Notes: generated by a model from the sequence alone, not told the origin. Shown: positions 1 through 9,500, counted from the stretch's first letter. The stretch is 17,614 bases of DNA from Lentimicrobiaceae bacterium (GCA_023227965.1 JALOCA010000050.1:1-17614); one strand, 5' to 3'. Program-made: numbers and translations.

Positions 1-750
1 CCGCATTGATTTGATAAAAGCAGAAATAATGTCGTAATGCATTTCACCTAATTTGTCATATAATGCCAGATTTTGCTGAATTACAGAAATGACATTATCA
101 TTGGTAAGCACCACAGGGTTAAGCTGTTCTTCTGACTTAACTATAAGCTCTATGGCGTTCAATAATTTCCGTGCATCGCCTCCTGAAATACGCAATAACG
201 CTTCAGTTTCATTTATAATGATAGGTTTCTGGTATTGTGTTTCGAGAAATTTTCTGGCTTTTTCAAGTAAAAATAAAAGATCCGGTTCATCTAAAGGCTT
301 AAGAATATATACATTACAGCGAGATAAAAGTGGCGAAATCACTTCAAAAGAGGGGTTCTCGGTGGTTGCTCCAATTAGTGTAATAATTCCTTTTTCCACG
401 GCTCCCAACAGGGAATCCTGCTGCGTTTTACTAAAGCGATGAATTTCATCAATAAACAAAATTGCATTGGATTTTTCTGCTTTTGCTTGCAAAATAACTT
501 CCCTGACTTCTTTAACTCCTGAATTAATGGCGCTTAGTGTAAAAAATTTTCTTTGCAGACTACAAGAGATAATATATGCAAGTGTGGTTTTACCCACCCC
601 GGGAGGACCCCACAAAATCATGGAAGGAATAATATTGCTTTCAATGGCTTTGCGAAGAATGGCATTTTCGCCTACAAGGTGCTTTTGACCAATGTACGAA
701 TCAAGGTCGGCAGGACGTAATTGTTCTGCTAAAGGGGCGTGGGTTGTCAT
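1..750 (-). CDS. rarA: Replication-associated recombination protein A (AAA+ ATPase), 3' end outside window
   Basis: Reading the minus strand from the ATG at 750 gives 250 uninterrupted codons to the window edge, beginning MTTHAPLAEQLRPADLDSYI. Visible AAA+ elements are the Walker A motif GPPGVGKT (about residues 48-55), Walker B ILFIDEIHR (about 97-105), a sensor-1-like IGATTENPSFE segment, the SRC arginine-finger region and the sensor-2 motif SGGDARKLLN. This combination is typical of the RarA/MgsA (WHIP/Mgs1) family, cytosolic clamp-loader-like ATPases that act at stalled replication forks. Only the N-terminal ATPase part and the start of the lid are present; the C-terminal oligomerisation domain lies beyond position 1. 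No clear promoter match was found upstream, where the next 234 bases are very AT-rich. RuvB is the nearest alternative but has different sequence around the motifs. Confidence 0.93.
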   Translation of the reverse strand, partial: MTTHAPLAEQLRPADLDSYIGQKHLVGENAILRKAIESNIIPSMILWGPPGVGKTTLAYIISCSLQRKFFTLSAINSGVKEVREVILQAKAEKSNAILFIDEIHRFSKTQQDSLLGAVEKGIITLIGATTENPSFEVISPLLSRCNVYILKPLDEPDLLFLLEKARKFLETQYQKPIIINETEALLRISGGDARKLLNAIELIVKSEEQLNPVVLTNDNVISVIQQNLALYDKLGEMHYDIISAFIKSMR

Positions 751-948
751 AACGTTAAAAAATTGTCCTAAATTACAATCTAAAATTATTCTAAAGCTAC
801 TTTTTTGAAAATAAAAATGTAAAAATGCTAAAATAATTAGCTGCTAATAATACTTAAATATATAAATATCTATAATACAAAGAAATAAAAAATAGTACAA
901 AGAGATATTTTTTTATAAAATACATGTATTACCGATTAAAAAAAGAAT

Positions 949-956
949 TACTTTTG
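949..956 (+). promoter_or_regulatory. Bacteroidota-type -7 element for the small lipoprotein gene
   Basis: TACTTTTG followed by CAAAG matches the Bacteroidota -7 consensus TAnnTTTG. It lies 28 nt upstream of the lipoprotein ATG, so a transcript would have a leader of about 20 nt. No good -33 TTTG is seen at the expected 19-21 bp spacing. The rest of the intergenic stretch 751-984 is AT-rich and shows no gene. Confidence 0.5.
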
Positions 957-984
957 CAAAGTTTTTAAAATTCAATAAAACAAT

Positions 985-1209
985 ATGAAAAGATTTTCAC
1001 AGTTCTTAGTGATTGCAGGTTTGGTATCATTTATCGCCTGCGGACCCAGCGCAAAAGAAAAAGAAGCTGAACAAAGAAAGCTTGATTCTTTGAAACAAGA
1101 TTCTATCATGAAAGCCCAGGCTATTCAGGATTCATTGTACAAAGCTGACAGCATTGTAAAAGCAGACAGCGCAAAAGTTGCCGATTCTCTTGCTAAAATC
1201 AAGAAGTAA
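985..1209 (+). CDS. Small alanine/serine/aspartate-rich lipoprotein, function unknown
   Basis: The 74-codon gene encodes a lipoprotein precursor: basic MKRF start, hydrophobic stretch, and a lipobox ending FIAC with Cys19 as the likely lipidated residue. The mature part is highly charged and helical, with repeated Asp-Ser units (LDSL, QDSI, QDSLYK, ADSIVK, ADSAKV, ADSLAK). The last four form a near-hexad pattern, consistent with a coiled coil or rod. Tails rich in ADSI/ADSL repeats are common in small Bacteroidota surface lipoproteins, but I do not recognise a named family. The gene stands alone, with a -7 element at 949-956 and an intrinsic terminator directly after the stop, so it is an independent transcription unit. 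Location is inferred to be the inner leaflet of the outer membrane or the periplasm; no function can be assigned. Confidence 0.82.
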   Translation: MKRFSQFLVIAGLVSFIACGPSAKEKEAEQRKLDSLKQDSIMKAQAIQDSLYKADSIVKADSAKVADSLAKIKK

Positions 1210-1237
1210 GAATCCTTAAAGGTTAACTTGTAGAGTT

Positions 1238-1262
1238 AAGGAGTGGCAACACTCCTTTTTTT
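1238..1262 (+). terminator. Intrinsic terminator after the small lipoprotein gene
   Basis: A perfect 8-bp stem, AAGGAGTG pairing with CACTCCTT, closes a GCAA (GNRA-type) tetraloop. The 3' arm runs into seven consecutive T residues (1256-1262). It begins 28 nt after the lipoprotein stop codon. The minus strand has no comparable T-tract on its side, so it acts mainly on plus-strand transcripts. Confidence 0.85.
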
Positions 1263-1290
1263 ATTGCAAAAAATTTATAGACTTATCTGT

Positions 1291-1584
1291 TTATTTAATT
1301 CGTTCGTAAATACCATCTTCGAGGTAAAATACGTAGGTAAAACTCATTTCTTTTATTAATAACTAGATAATCAATACGCTATTAGAATTATAATTACAGT
1401 AAATAATAGCCGTACCTATTTTATTTATTTTGTTTGTATTTTCTTTAAATATTTCGAAAGGTAGTGGATACAACACCATGAAGATGCTTACTGCGTATTC
1501 ATCGGGTTTTTGTATGTCAATTATTTGAAAGTCATTCTTTTTATTAATATATTTCTTAAGCTCAAAAACATTAATTGGGCGCAT
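1291..1584 (-). pseudogene. Single-domain rhodanese-like protein interrupted by an in-frame TAG
   Basis: From the ATG at 1584 a 73-codon frame runs to TAG at 1365-1363. It resembles a rhodanese domain: helix ELKKYINKK, strand QIIDIQKPDEY (in place of the usual DvRepeEy) and IIYC, whose Cys63 sits where the sulfur-accepting cysteine belongs. After the TAG the same frame continues for 23 codons to TAA at 1293-1291, and that stretch (including FTYVFYLEDGIYERIK) matches the normal rhodanese C-terminus GFxNVYxLxGGIxxW. Read through, the product has about 97 residues, the usual size for this small family. The active-site loop reads CNYNSNS rather than CxxGxRS, and the Arg of DxR is Gln, so catalytic features have decayed as well. 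Most likely a pseudogene by nonsense mutation; a truncated expressed product is possible. Confidence 0.72.
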
Positions 1585-1592
1585 CGTTTTTT

Positions 1593-1608
1593 TATCAAAT
1601 TATCAAAT
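1593..1608. repeat. Tandem duplication of an 8-mer
   Basis: TATCAAAT is present twice in perfect tandem, directly upstream of the decayed rhodanese start on the minus strand. It is short and AT-rich and may be chance or a slippage product. The remainder of 1609-1750 is extremely AT-rich, with no gene seen. Confidence 0.3.
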
Positions 1609-1750
1609 TATGAAAAAAGTGCCCTAATTAAAAATTTTTGGAGTAATTAATGTAAATATCGTGTAAATAGATATTTATATAAACACGAAACATTTGCAGA
1701 TCAAAAATTCAAAAAAAAAATGAAGCTATTTTGTTAATACAACATAATAT

Positions 1751-1781
1751 TTTGAAAAGTAAAAATCATTTATTAATTTTG
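1751..1781 (+). promoter_or_regulatory. Promoter of the alpha-glucan operon (-33 TTTG, 19 bp, -7 TAATTTTG)
   Basis: TTTG at 1751-1754 is separated by 19 bp from TAATTTTG at 1774-1781, a full match to the Bacteroidota major-sigma consensus TTTG / TAnnTTTG with expected spacing. Transcription would start near 1788, giving a leader of about 115 nt before the ATG at 1904. That leader is nearly pure A/T and contains a nine-codon open frame from the ATG at 1852. I see no riboswitch fold in it. Confidence 0.65.
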
Positions 1782-1903
1782 GTAAACTATGTTTTAAGCT
1801 AATATAATAAAATGTATTAGATATATTTTAAATATAATTATTATTATAAGTATGAAATCTATAGTTAAATTATTATATTAATTTTATAAACAATTAATAA
1901 ACA

Positions 1904-3865
1904 ATGGCATATATTCAGTTTGATAAATTACAGTTGATTAATCTTGAATACTCCCTTAGTAAGGAACTTCTTCGTTCTAGCAGAACGGGATCTTATGCAA
2001 GCTCAACTATAGTAAATTGTAACACAAGAAAATATCATGGTATGCTGGTAACGCCACAACCCGCCATAGATAACGATAACCATGTATTGCTTTCCTCTTT
2101 TGACGAAACTGTAATTCAACACGACGCGGAATTCAATCTGGGAATTCATAAGTATCCGGGAGATAATTATTTCCCAAAGGGGCATAAATATATTCGTGAT
2201 TTCACAGCAGAACCCATTCCCAAACAAACTTATAGGGTAGGAGGGGTTGTGCTAGACAAGGAAATTTTATTTACCCATAAGTATGACTTACTTATCATTA
2301 AATACACACTTCGTGAAGCGCATTCGCCTACAAAACTACGGTTTAAGCCTTTTCTCGCCTTCAGAAATGTACATAAACTCAGCAAAGCCAATATTTTTGT
2401 AGATAATAAATACGAAATTATTCAAAAGGGCATAAAAATAAAAATGTATCAGGATTACACTCCTATTTTTATGCAATTTTCCAAACAAACAGAATATACT
2501 CATGTTCCTGATTGGTATTACAATATAGAATATATTCGTGAGGCAGAGAGAGGCTATGAATGCCATGAGGATTTGTATGTACCCGGATTTTTCGAAATGG
2601 AAATAAAAAAAGGAGAAAGTCTTTACTTTAGTGCAGGTATAGAAGAAATAAACCCGGCAAACCTGAAACGTTTATATAATACCGAGATAAACATCCGGAT
2701 ACCAAGAAACAGTTTCGAAAACTGCCTGCTCAATTCTGCACAACAATTTATAGTATTTAAGGATAAAAAAGTGGAAATCGTGGCAGGCTATCCTTGGTTT
2801 GGTCGTTGGGGACGCGATACATTTATTTCTTTACCGGGATTAACGCTGGTAAATAACGATTTTGCTACCTGTAAAGCTGCGATAGACACTATGCTTCACG
2901 ATTTAAAAGGACCACTTTTCCCCAATATCGGGAGTGGTGATAATTCTGCTTATAATTCGGTGGATGCGCCACTTTGGTTTTTCTGGGCATTGCAACTCTA
3001 TGCTGAATTTACTTCCAGTCAAAATACAATTTGGAAAACCTATGGGAATAAAATGAAGCTTATTTTGTCCGGTTTTCGTGAAGGCACCAGTTTCAATATT
3101 AAAATGCAGAAAAACGGACTCATTTATGCCGGGGAAGCTGGAAGAGCCCTGACATGGATGGATGCTGTGATAAATGGAAAGCCGGTTACCCCCCGCATAG
3201 GAATGCCAGTAGAAATTAATGCATTATGGTATAATGCTATTATGTTTAGCCTTGAAATGGCGCAACTTGCAAACGACAAACAATTTATTAGCGAATGGTC
3301 GCCTATTGCTGATATAATACCTATTGCATTTGAAAATACTTTTTGGGACGAAAAAAGAGGTTATCTTGCAGATTATGTTGATAAAGATTACAAGAATTGG
3401 AGCATGCGTCCCAATCAGATTTTTGTTACCTCTCTGAAATATAGTCCTGTAAATGAAGAAATCCGAAAAATAGTAGTAAGTGTGGTCAAAAAGGAACTGT
3501 TAACCCCAAGAGGATTACGTACCCTTTCACCACAGGATAAACAATACAAAGGTATATATAAAGGAGACCAGGCAACACGAGATGCGGCCTACCATCAGGG
3601 AACCGCATGGCCCTGGTTACTTGGACATTTTGCAGAAGGATATTTAAAAATTCATGGAAAATCAGGATTATCATATATAAAAAATATTTATAAACAATTT
3701 GCACCTGATATTACAGAAAGAGGTATTGGAACTATTTCTGAAGTATATGACGGAGACCCTCCCCACTTGCCCGGAGGAGCTATTTCGCAGGCTTGGAGTG
3801 TTGCAGAATTATTAAGAATTAATTGGCTGATAAATGAATATGAAAAAAATAAAATAAAACTGTAA
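1904..3865 (+). CDS. Glycogen debranching enzyme (amylo-alpha-1,6-glucosidase, GH133, archaeal/bacterial type)
   Basis: The 653-residue protein has an N-terminal beta-rich glycogen-debranching domain (about 15-230, with the signature SSRTGSYASSTIVNCNTRKY followed by HG) and a C-terminal (alpha/alpha)6 glucosidase domain (about 280-645). Diagnostic motifs are GYPWFGRWGRDTF (295-307), TWMDA (Asp420), MPVEINALWYNA (Glu437) and ISEVYDGDPPHLPGGAISQAW (Glu613 within SEVYDG). By analogy with the glucosidase half of eukaryotic debranching enzyme, Asp420 and Glu613 are likely the acid/base pair; this is inference. The enzyme hydrolyses alpha-1,6-linked glucose stubs at glycogen branch points. It has no signal peptide and is cytosolic. 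It is the first gene of the operon, and its TAA lies 3 nt before the next ATG, so translational coupling is likely. Length is normal for the family. Confidence 0.92.
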   Translation: MAYIQFDKLQLINLEYSLSKELLRSSRTGSYASSTIVNCNTRKYHGMLVTPQPAIDNDNHVLLSSFDETVIQHDAEFNLGIHKYPGDNYFPKGHKYIRDFTAEPIPKQTYRVGGVVLDKEILFTHKYDLLIIKYTLREAHSPTKLRFKPFLAFRNVHKLSKANIFVDNKYEIIQKGIKIKMYQDYTPIFMQFSKQTEYTHVPDWYYNIEYIREAERGYECHEDLYVPGFFEMEIKKGESLYFSAGIEEINPANLKRLYNTEINIRIPRNSFENCLLNSAQQFIVFKDKKVEIVAGYPWFGRWGRDTFISLPGLTLVNNDFATCKAAIDTMLHDLKGPLFPNIGSGDNSAYNSVDAPLWFFWALQLYAEFTSSQNTIWKTYGNKMKLILSGFREGTSFNIKMQKNGLIYAGEAGRALTWMDAVINGKPVTPRIGMPVEINALWYNAIMFSLEMAQLANDKQFISEWSPIADIIPIAFENTFWDEKRGYLADYVDKDYKNWSMRPNQIFVTSLKYSPVNEEIRKIVVSVVKKELLTPRGLRTLSPQDKQYKGIYKGDQATRDAAYHQGTAWPWLLGHFAEGYLKIHGKSGLSYIKNIYKQFAPDITERGIGTISEVYDGDPPHLPGGAISQAWSVAELLRINWLINEYEKNKIKL

Positions 3866-3868
3866 CCA

Positions 3869-5158
3869 ATGAGAGTTTTAATGTTTGGATGGGAATTTCC
3901 ACCGCATATCACAGGTGGTTTAGGAACAGCCTGCTATGGCTTGACAAAAGGTTTGTTAAAAACAGGAAGTGAAGTTATTTTTATTGTCCCCAAAGCCTAC
4001 GGCGATGAAGACCAAAGCGCTGTCAGACTTGTTAATGCAAGTGATGTGGTAATTGATTTTAAAGACGAAAAGTACCAGGAATATTGGAAACGAATCACAT
4101 ACCTTGAAATTGGTTCAAATTTAATTCCTTACGTAGGTCCGGAAGAATTCAGCAGGCTTAAAAACAGAAGTGAACTGGAAGCCACTACCTGGAAAAAAGC
4201 CATAGTTTCCAAGCGGTTTGCATTTTCGGGAAAATATGGCGCTAACCTTATGGATGAAGTATCCCGTTATGCACTTGTTGGCTCTGCAATTGCTGCAACA
4301 CAGTTATTTGATGTAATTCATGCACACGACTGGCTAACATATCCGGCAGGTATTGCTGCAAAAAGTGTTTCGGGAAAACCCTTGGTGGTTCATATACATG
4401 CTACTGAATTTGACCGTTCGGGCGAAAATGTTAATCAGGATGTGTATGATATTGAGCGAAAAGGTATGGAAATAGCCGATAGGGTGATAACTGTCAGTAA
4501 TTTAACTCGTAGTATAGTTATTGAAAGATATGGAATTGATCCGGATAAGGTTGTAACGGTACATAATGCAGTAGAACCTACCGAGCAATATGACTTTTCG
4601 TTTGTATCAAAAAAAGTGAAGGAAAAGGTCGTAACTTTTTTAGGCAGAGTTACTTTTCAGAAAGGTCCTGATTATTTTGTAGAAGCAGCACAAAAGGTGT
4701 TGGAAAAAGATAAAAATGTACGATTTGTAATGGCAGGAAAAGGAGATATGCTCAACAAAATGATTCGAAGGGTTGCCCAGCTCAGAATTTCCAAAAATTT
4801 TCACTTTACAGGTTTCCTTGAAGGAGACGATGTATTGAAAATGTTTGCTCTCAGCGATGTATATGTAATGCCTTCTGTTTCTGAACCGTTTGGAATTTCT
4901 CCCCTTGAAGCCATGCGCTCCAATGTTCCCGTTGTAATTTCAAAACAATCCGGGGTCGCCGAAATATTGCAATATGCACTGAAAGTGGATTTTTGGGATG
5001 TTGATGCACTTGCTGATGCCATTTATGGATTATTGCACTATTCTGCACTGTCTAAAATGTTTAGTCAACACGGTAAAGGTGAAGTGGAAAATCTGAAATG
5101 GGAAAATGCTGCCCAAAAAGTTGTTGAAGTGTATGAAAGTGTAGTTATTAATAAATAA
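3869..5158 (+). CDS. GT-B glycosyltransferase, GT4/glycogen-synthase-like
   Basis: The 429-residue protein has the two-Rossmann GT-B layout. The N-terminal half starts MRVLMFGWEFPPHITGGLGT, with the loop GGLGT that binds the nucleotide sugar, and contains DVIHAHDWLTYPAG. The C-terminal GT4 domain (about 250-410) has GRVTFQKGPDYF (259-270, with the conserved Arg and Lys), VMAGKGD, and the EX7E motif SEPFGISPLEA (Glu339 and Glu347). These retaining transferases use ADP- or UDP-glucose; in this operon the acceptor is most likely an alpha-1,4-glucan or a maltosyl phosphate/primer, but the exact substrate cannot be read from the sequence. It begins 3 nt after the debranching gene. It differs clearly from the GT3 synthase further down, so the operon carries two glucosyltransferases of unrelated families. 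Cytosolic; full length. Confidence 0.85.
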   Translation: MRVLMFGWEFPPHITGGLGTACYGLTKGLLKTGSEVIFIVPKAYGDEDQSAVRLVNASDVVIDFKDEKYQEYWKRITYLEIGSNLIPYVGPEEFSRLKNRSELEATTWKKAIVSKRFAFSGKYGANLMDEVSRYALVGSAIAATQLFDVIHAHDWLTYPAGIAAKSVSGKPLVVHIHATEFDRSGENVNQDVYDIERKGMEIADRVITVSNLTRSIVIERYGIDPDKVVTVHNAVEPTEQYDFSFVSKKVKEKVVTFLGRVTFQKGPDYFVEAAQKVLEKDKNVRFVMAGKGDMLNKMIRRVAQLRISKNFHFTGFLEGDDVLKMFALSDVYVMPSVSEPFGISPLEAMRSNVPVVISKQSGVAEILQYALKVDFWDVDALADAIYGLLHYSALSKMFSQHGKGEVENLKWENAAQKVVEVYESVVINK

Positions 5159-5181
5159 TAGATTATTAAAAATACCTGAAT

Positions 5182-6495
5182 ATGAAATCTATATGCTTTT
5201 ATTTCCAGATACATCAACCCTTTCGTTTACGGACATTTCGCTTTTTTGATATAGGTTCCGATCATCATTATTATGATGAATACCAAAACCGGCATATTGT
5301 TCGCAGAGTGGCAAAAAAATGTTATTTGCCTGCCAATCAAATTATATACGATATTATACAGAAATATGGCACCGATTTTAAAGTCAGTTTTTCTATATCC
5401 GGAGTTGCTCTCGAACAATTTAAAATGTATATACCAGAGGTAATAGAAAGCTTTCAAAAACTTGCTCAAACCGGTTGTGTTGAATTTCTTGCTGAAACTT
5501 ATTCACATTCACTATCTTCGCTCAAATGCAAAGAAGAATTTAACCGGCAGGTAATTTTGCATACCCATATGATTGAAGAATTATTCGGACAAACCCCGGT
5601 TACCTTTCGTAATACCGAGTTGATTTACGACGATCGCATTGGAGAAATGGTAGCCGATATGGGTTTTAAAACCATGTTGATGGAGGGCGCCAAGCATGTA
5701 TTGGGTTGGAGAAGTCCTAATTATTTATATTGTAATGCAATAAATCCAAAATTAAAATTATTGTTAAAAAATTTCCAGTTGAGCGACGATATTGCTTTTA
5801 GGTTTTCACAACAATCCTGGCATGACTGGCCACTCACTGCCGAAAAATTTGTCGATTGGCTAAACCAAACTGATCCCAAGCAGGAAGTCGTTAATCTGTT
5901 TATGGATTATGAAACATTTGGAGAGCACCAATGGCCCGAAACAGGGATTTTTGATTTTTTGCGTGCATTACCATCAAGGGTTTTCTCTCATTCTGACTTC
6001 AAATTTAATACACCCGCAGAAGTTGCTCAAAAATTGCAGCCTGTAACATTTGTAAGTGTTCCCTACCCATGTTCATGGGCTGATGAAGAAAGAGACTTGA
6101 CCGCTTGGTTGGGGAATGATTTACAGGATGAAGCCTTCGATTCATTGTATTCTATAGGTGAGAAAGTAAAAAAATGTAATGATTCCCTTATTCAACGCGA
6201 TTGGCTGTATCTGCAAACAAGCGATCATTTCTATTATATGTGTACAAAATGGTTCAGCGATGGAGATGTACATCGCTATTTTAATCCCTATGGCACACCT
6301 TATGAGGCATTTATTAATTACATGAATGTACTTTCCGATTTTATTATCAGGGTAAATACCTGCCTTGAGGATGAATATAAAATAGGCAGTGCTAATGCAG
6401 AGCCCCTTTTACCTAAAGACAAACCAAAAACAAAAAGAAAGAAAGCCACCGGAGAAAAGCCATCGGAAAAAATTAAATCAAAAACGAAAAAATAA
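5182..6495 (+). CDS. GH57 alpha-amylase/4-alpha-glucanotransferase-type glycosidase
   Basis: The 437-residue protein has the conserved GH57 blocks: HQP at 11-13; the VSFSISGVALEQF segment at about 70; VEFLAETYSHSL (Glu101 begins the nucleophile block, Glu105 follows); FRNTELIYDD; and MDYETFGEHQW with Asp242, the expected acid/base position. This pattern belongs to the alpha-amylase-like GH57 subgroup rather than the DUF1957-bearing branching enzymes, so endo-hydrolysis or transglycosylation of stored glucan in the cytosol is the likely role. No signal peptide is seen. A lysine-rich tail (about 404-437, with PKTKRKKATGEK) extends beyond the catalytic domain and is probably unstructured. The gene follows the GT4 gene by 23 nt in the same operon. 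Whether it is hydrolytic or a glucanotransferase cannot be decided from sequence. Confidence 0.88.
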   Translation: MKSICFYFQIHQPFRLRTFRFFDIGSDHHYYDEYQNRHIVRRVAKKCYLPANQIIYDIIQKYGTDFKVSFSISGVALEQFKMYIPEVIESFQKLAQTGCVEFLAETYSHSLSSLKCKEEFNRQVILHTHMIEELFGQTPVTFRNTELIYDDRIGEMVADMGFKTMLMEGAKHVLGWRSPNYLYCNAINPKLKLLLKNFQLSDDIAFRFSQQSWHDWPLTAEKFVDWLNQTDPKQEVVNLFMDYETFGEHQWPETGIFDFLRALPSRVFSHSDFKFNTPAEVAQKLQPVTFVSVPYPCSWADEERDLTAWLGNDLQDEAFDSLYSIGEKVKKCNDSLIQRDWLYLQTSDHFYYMCTKWFSDGDVHRYFNPYGTPYEAFINYMNVLSDFIIRVNTCLEDEYKIGSANAEPLLPKDKPKTKRKKATGEKPSEKIKSKTKK

Positions 6496-6526
6496 AAAGT
6501 AAAGAATAATATTGAATACTAAGCTT

Positions 6527-9500
6527 ATGAATGATAATATTATACGCAAACCTGATTATATTTTTGAAGTCTCTTGGGAAATATGCAACAAAGTTGGAGG
6601 AATTTACACAGTTCTTTCCACAAAAACGCAATCCATAGTAAAGGATATTAGAGATAACCTGATTCTCATTGGTCCCGATGTATGGATGGAGGCAAGACAA
6701 AATCCCGATTTTATTGAAGATAAATATATTTATAAATTCTGGCGGGAAAAAGCTGAAAGAGAAGGATTAAAAATCAGGATTGGTAGATGGAATATTGCCA
6801 GCGAACCTATTGTGATACTGGTAGATTTTACTCCATACTTTTCAAATAAAGATCAGATATTTACTGATTTCTGGAAGACCTACAAATTGGATTCTCTCTC
6901 AGGACAGTGGGATTACACCGAACCAGCTCTTTTTGGGTATGCAGCAGGCAAAGTAATTGAGAGTTTTTACGATTTCAATCTGTCTGCTCAAGATGCCATA
7001 ATTGCCCAGTTTCATGAATGGATGACGGGTACAGGCATTTTATTTCTTAAACAAAACGTACCCCAGGTAGGCTGTGTGTTCACTACCCATGCCACTGTAC
7101 TCGGAAGATGTATAGCCGGGAATAATCTTCCCTTATACAGAGATTTAAAACAGTTTAATGCAGAAGTACTTTCCGTAAATTTTGGCGTACGATCCAAGTT
7201 TTCACTCGAAAAACTTTCTGCCAAGGAAAGTGATGCTTTTACAACTGTTAGCCATATTACCGCACTTGAATGTGAGCAGTTTTTCGATAAACCGGTGGAT
7301 GTGGTTACTCCTAACGGATTCGACGATTCTTTTGTTCCGCCGGATGATGTATTTGAAGAAAAACGTGCCATAGCACGGCAGAAATTGTTTGGAGTAGCAA
7401 AAGCTGTACTGAACCAAGATATTCCCGACGATACTTTGCTGGTTGTAAATAGCGGCAGGTACGAATTTAAAAACAAAGGAATTGATATCTACATTGAAGC
7501 CCTTTCCAGACTAAATGATAATCCCTTGCTAACCAAGCAAGTATTGGCATATATTATGGTTCCTGCTAACCATTCAGGACCTCTTCGTGAAGTAATTGAA
7601 CGGCTCAACAATCCGGATTTTAATACTCCTCTCAGTGGCAAGTATCTTTCCCACGGCTTGCACGAAGCTGAATTTGATCCCATATTGAAAGCACTTAAAA
7701 AGAGTAATCTTTCCAATAACCCCCTCGATAAAGTAAAAATCATTTTTGTGCCTTCCTATCTCATGGGTAACGACGGCATATTTAACCTTGATTATTACCA
7801 GTTGCTTATAGGGTTTGATATTTCTGTTTTTCCCTCTTACTACGAACCTTGGGGTTACACTCCTCTCGAAAGCCTTGCATTTCATGTTCCAACTATCACC
7901 ACCACACTTGCAGGTTTTGGAATGTGGATAAAAAATACTTTCAATACAATAGAAAAGGGTGTAGGTGTTATTGAACGAAATGATGATAATGATAACGAAG
8001 TAATTAATGATATTGCCGGATTTCTTCTCAGGTATGTAAATAAAACTCCCGAAGAAAGACTGCAGTGTATGCAAGAGGCATTTAAAATTTCCCGGATAGC
8101 ATTATGGGAGAATCTTATAGACTATTATTATCAGGCTTACTCTGTTGCCCTTGGAAAAGCATACCTTCGGTACGATAGTTTTAAAGAAAAAGTTCCCTAC
8201 GATTATGTTACATCACTTCCCAAAATTAAAAAAAGCGTTGTAGATTGGAAAAAAGTTTACATCAGTTCTACGCTTCCGGCAAAATTTTCCTCTTTGCGAA
8301 AAATTGCAAACAACCTGTGGTGGACATGGAATTATGAAGCCATTGAGCTTTTTGAAATGATTGATAAAATCTTATGGGAAAAAAGTAACCATAACCCCAT
8401 AGTTATACTTGAAACTCTTTCTATCAGGAAGTTAAAAAAACTTGAACGTGATAAGGGCTTTATTACCAAACTCAAAGAAGTGAGTAAGAAATTTGACGAT
8501 TACATGGCTAAAGCCGAAGGGAAAAAACCAGATATTATTGCTTATTTTAGTATGGAATTTGGCTTTCATGAATCGTTTAAAATTTATTCCGGCGGATTAG
8601 GAATACTTGCCGGTGATTATTTAAAACAAGCCAGCGATTCTAATGAAAATATCGTGGGCATCGGATTGCTTTACCGTTACGGTTACTTTAATCAAAGTTT
8701 ATCAATATTTGGGGATCAAATAGTGAAATATGAACCCCAAAAATTTAGTTTTATGCCACTTAACCCAGTTAGGGATAAAATGGGAAACTGGGAAATGATA
8801 ACTCTGGCATTACCCGGCAGGACCTTGCACGCAAAAATCTGGAAGGTTGACATAGGAAGAATCCCACTTTATCTGCTTGATACAGATATTGAAGAAAATA
8901 CTGAAGCCGACCGCTCTATCACCCATAACTTGTATGGCGGTGACTGGGAAAACCGACTGAAACAGGAGATGCTTTTGGGAATTGGCGGCATCCGCATGCT
9001 ACAATCTATAAATATACAACCAACTATTTACCATTGCAACGAAGGACATGCAGCGCTGATTGGTCTTGAAAGATTGCGAAATTATGTGGAAGATAAAAAA
9101 TTTTCCTTTTTGCAAGCTATGGAATTGGTGCGAAATTCTTCGCTTTTTACTACACATACACCCGTTCCTGCCGGACACGATGCGTTTCACGAAGATTTAA
9201 TTCGCGCTTATTTGCCTCAGTATTACGAAAAATTAAACATATCGTGGGAAGAATTTATCAACCTCGGGCGTATTCATGACAACGATACCTCTGAAAAATT
9301 TTCGATGAGCGTCCTTGCCCTTAAACTAAGCCTTGAAACCAATGGCGTAAGCAGGATACATGGAAAAGTAACCCAGCAAATGTTTTCGGAATTGTACAAC
9401 GGATATTTTCCCGAAGAACTATATATTAGCTATGTAACTAATGGTGTGCATTACCCTACTTGGACTGCCCCTATATGGAGAAAACTCTATGAACGAGAAT

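Noticed and set aside
1291..1584. TAG might be a reassigned sense codon in this genome, since no intact gene here ends in TAG
   Set aside because: None of the long genes contains an internal TAG in frame, which would be expected if TAG were read as an amino acid. The absence of TAG stops is explained by AT bias and few genes, and both loci with internal TAG show other decay.
1788..1903. Possible riboswitch or attenuator in the 115-nt leader of the glucan operon
   Set aside because: The leader is almost entirely A/T without GC-bearing stems or a recognised aptamer pattern; the nine-codon frame at 1852 has no supporting signal.
7012..8074. Open frames of 154 and 166 codons on the minus strand inside the synthase-phosphorylase gene
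   Set aside because: They lie wholly opposite the strongly conserved GT3 domain, resemble no known protein and have no promoter or start signals; they are shadows of the real gene.
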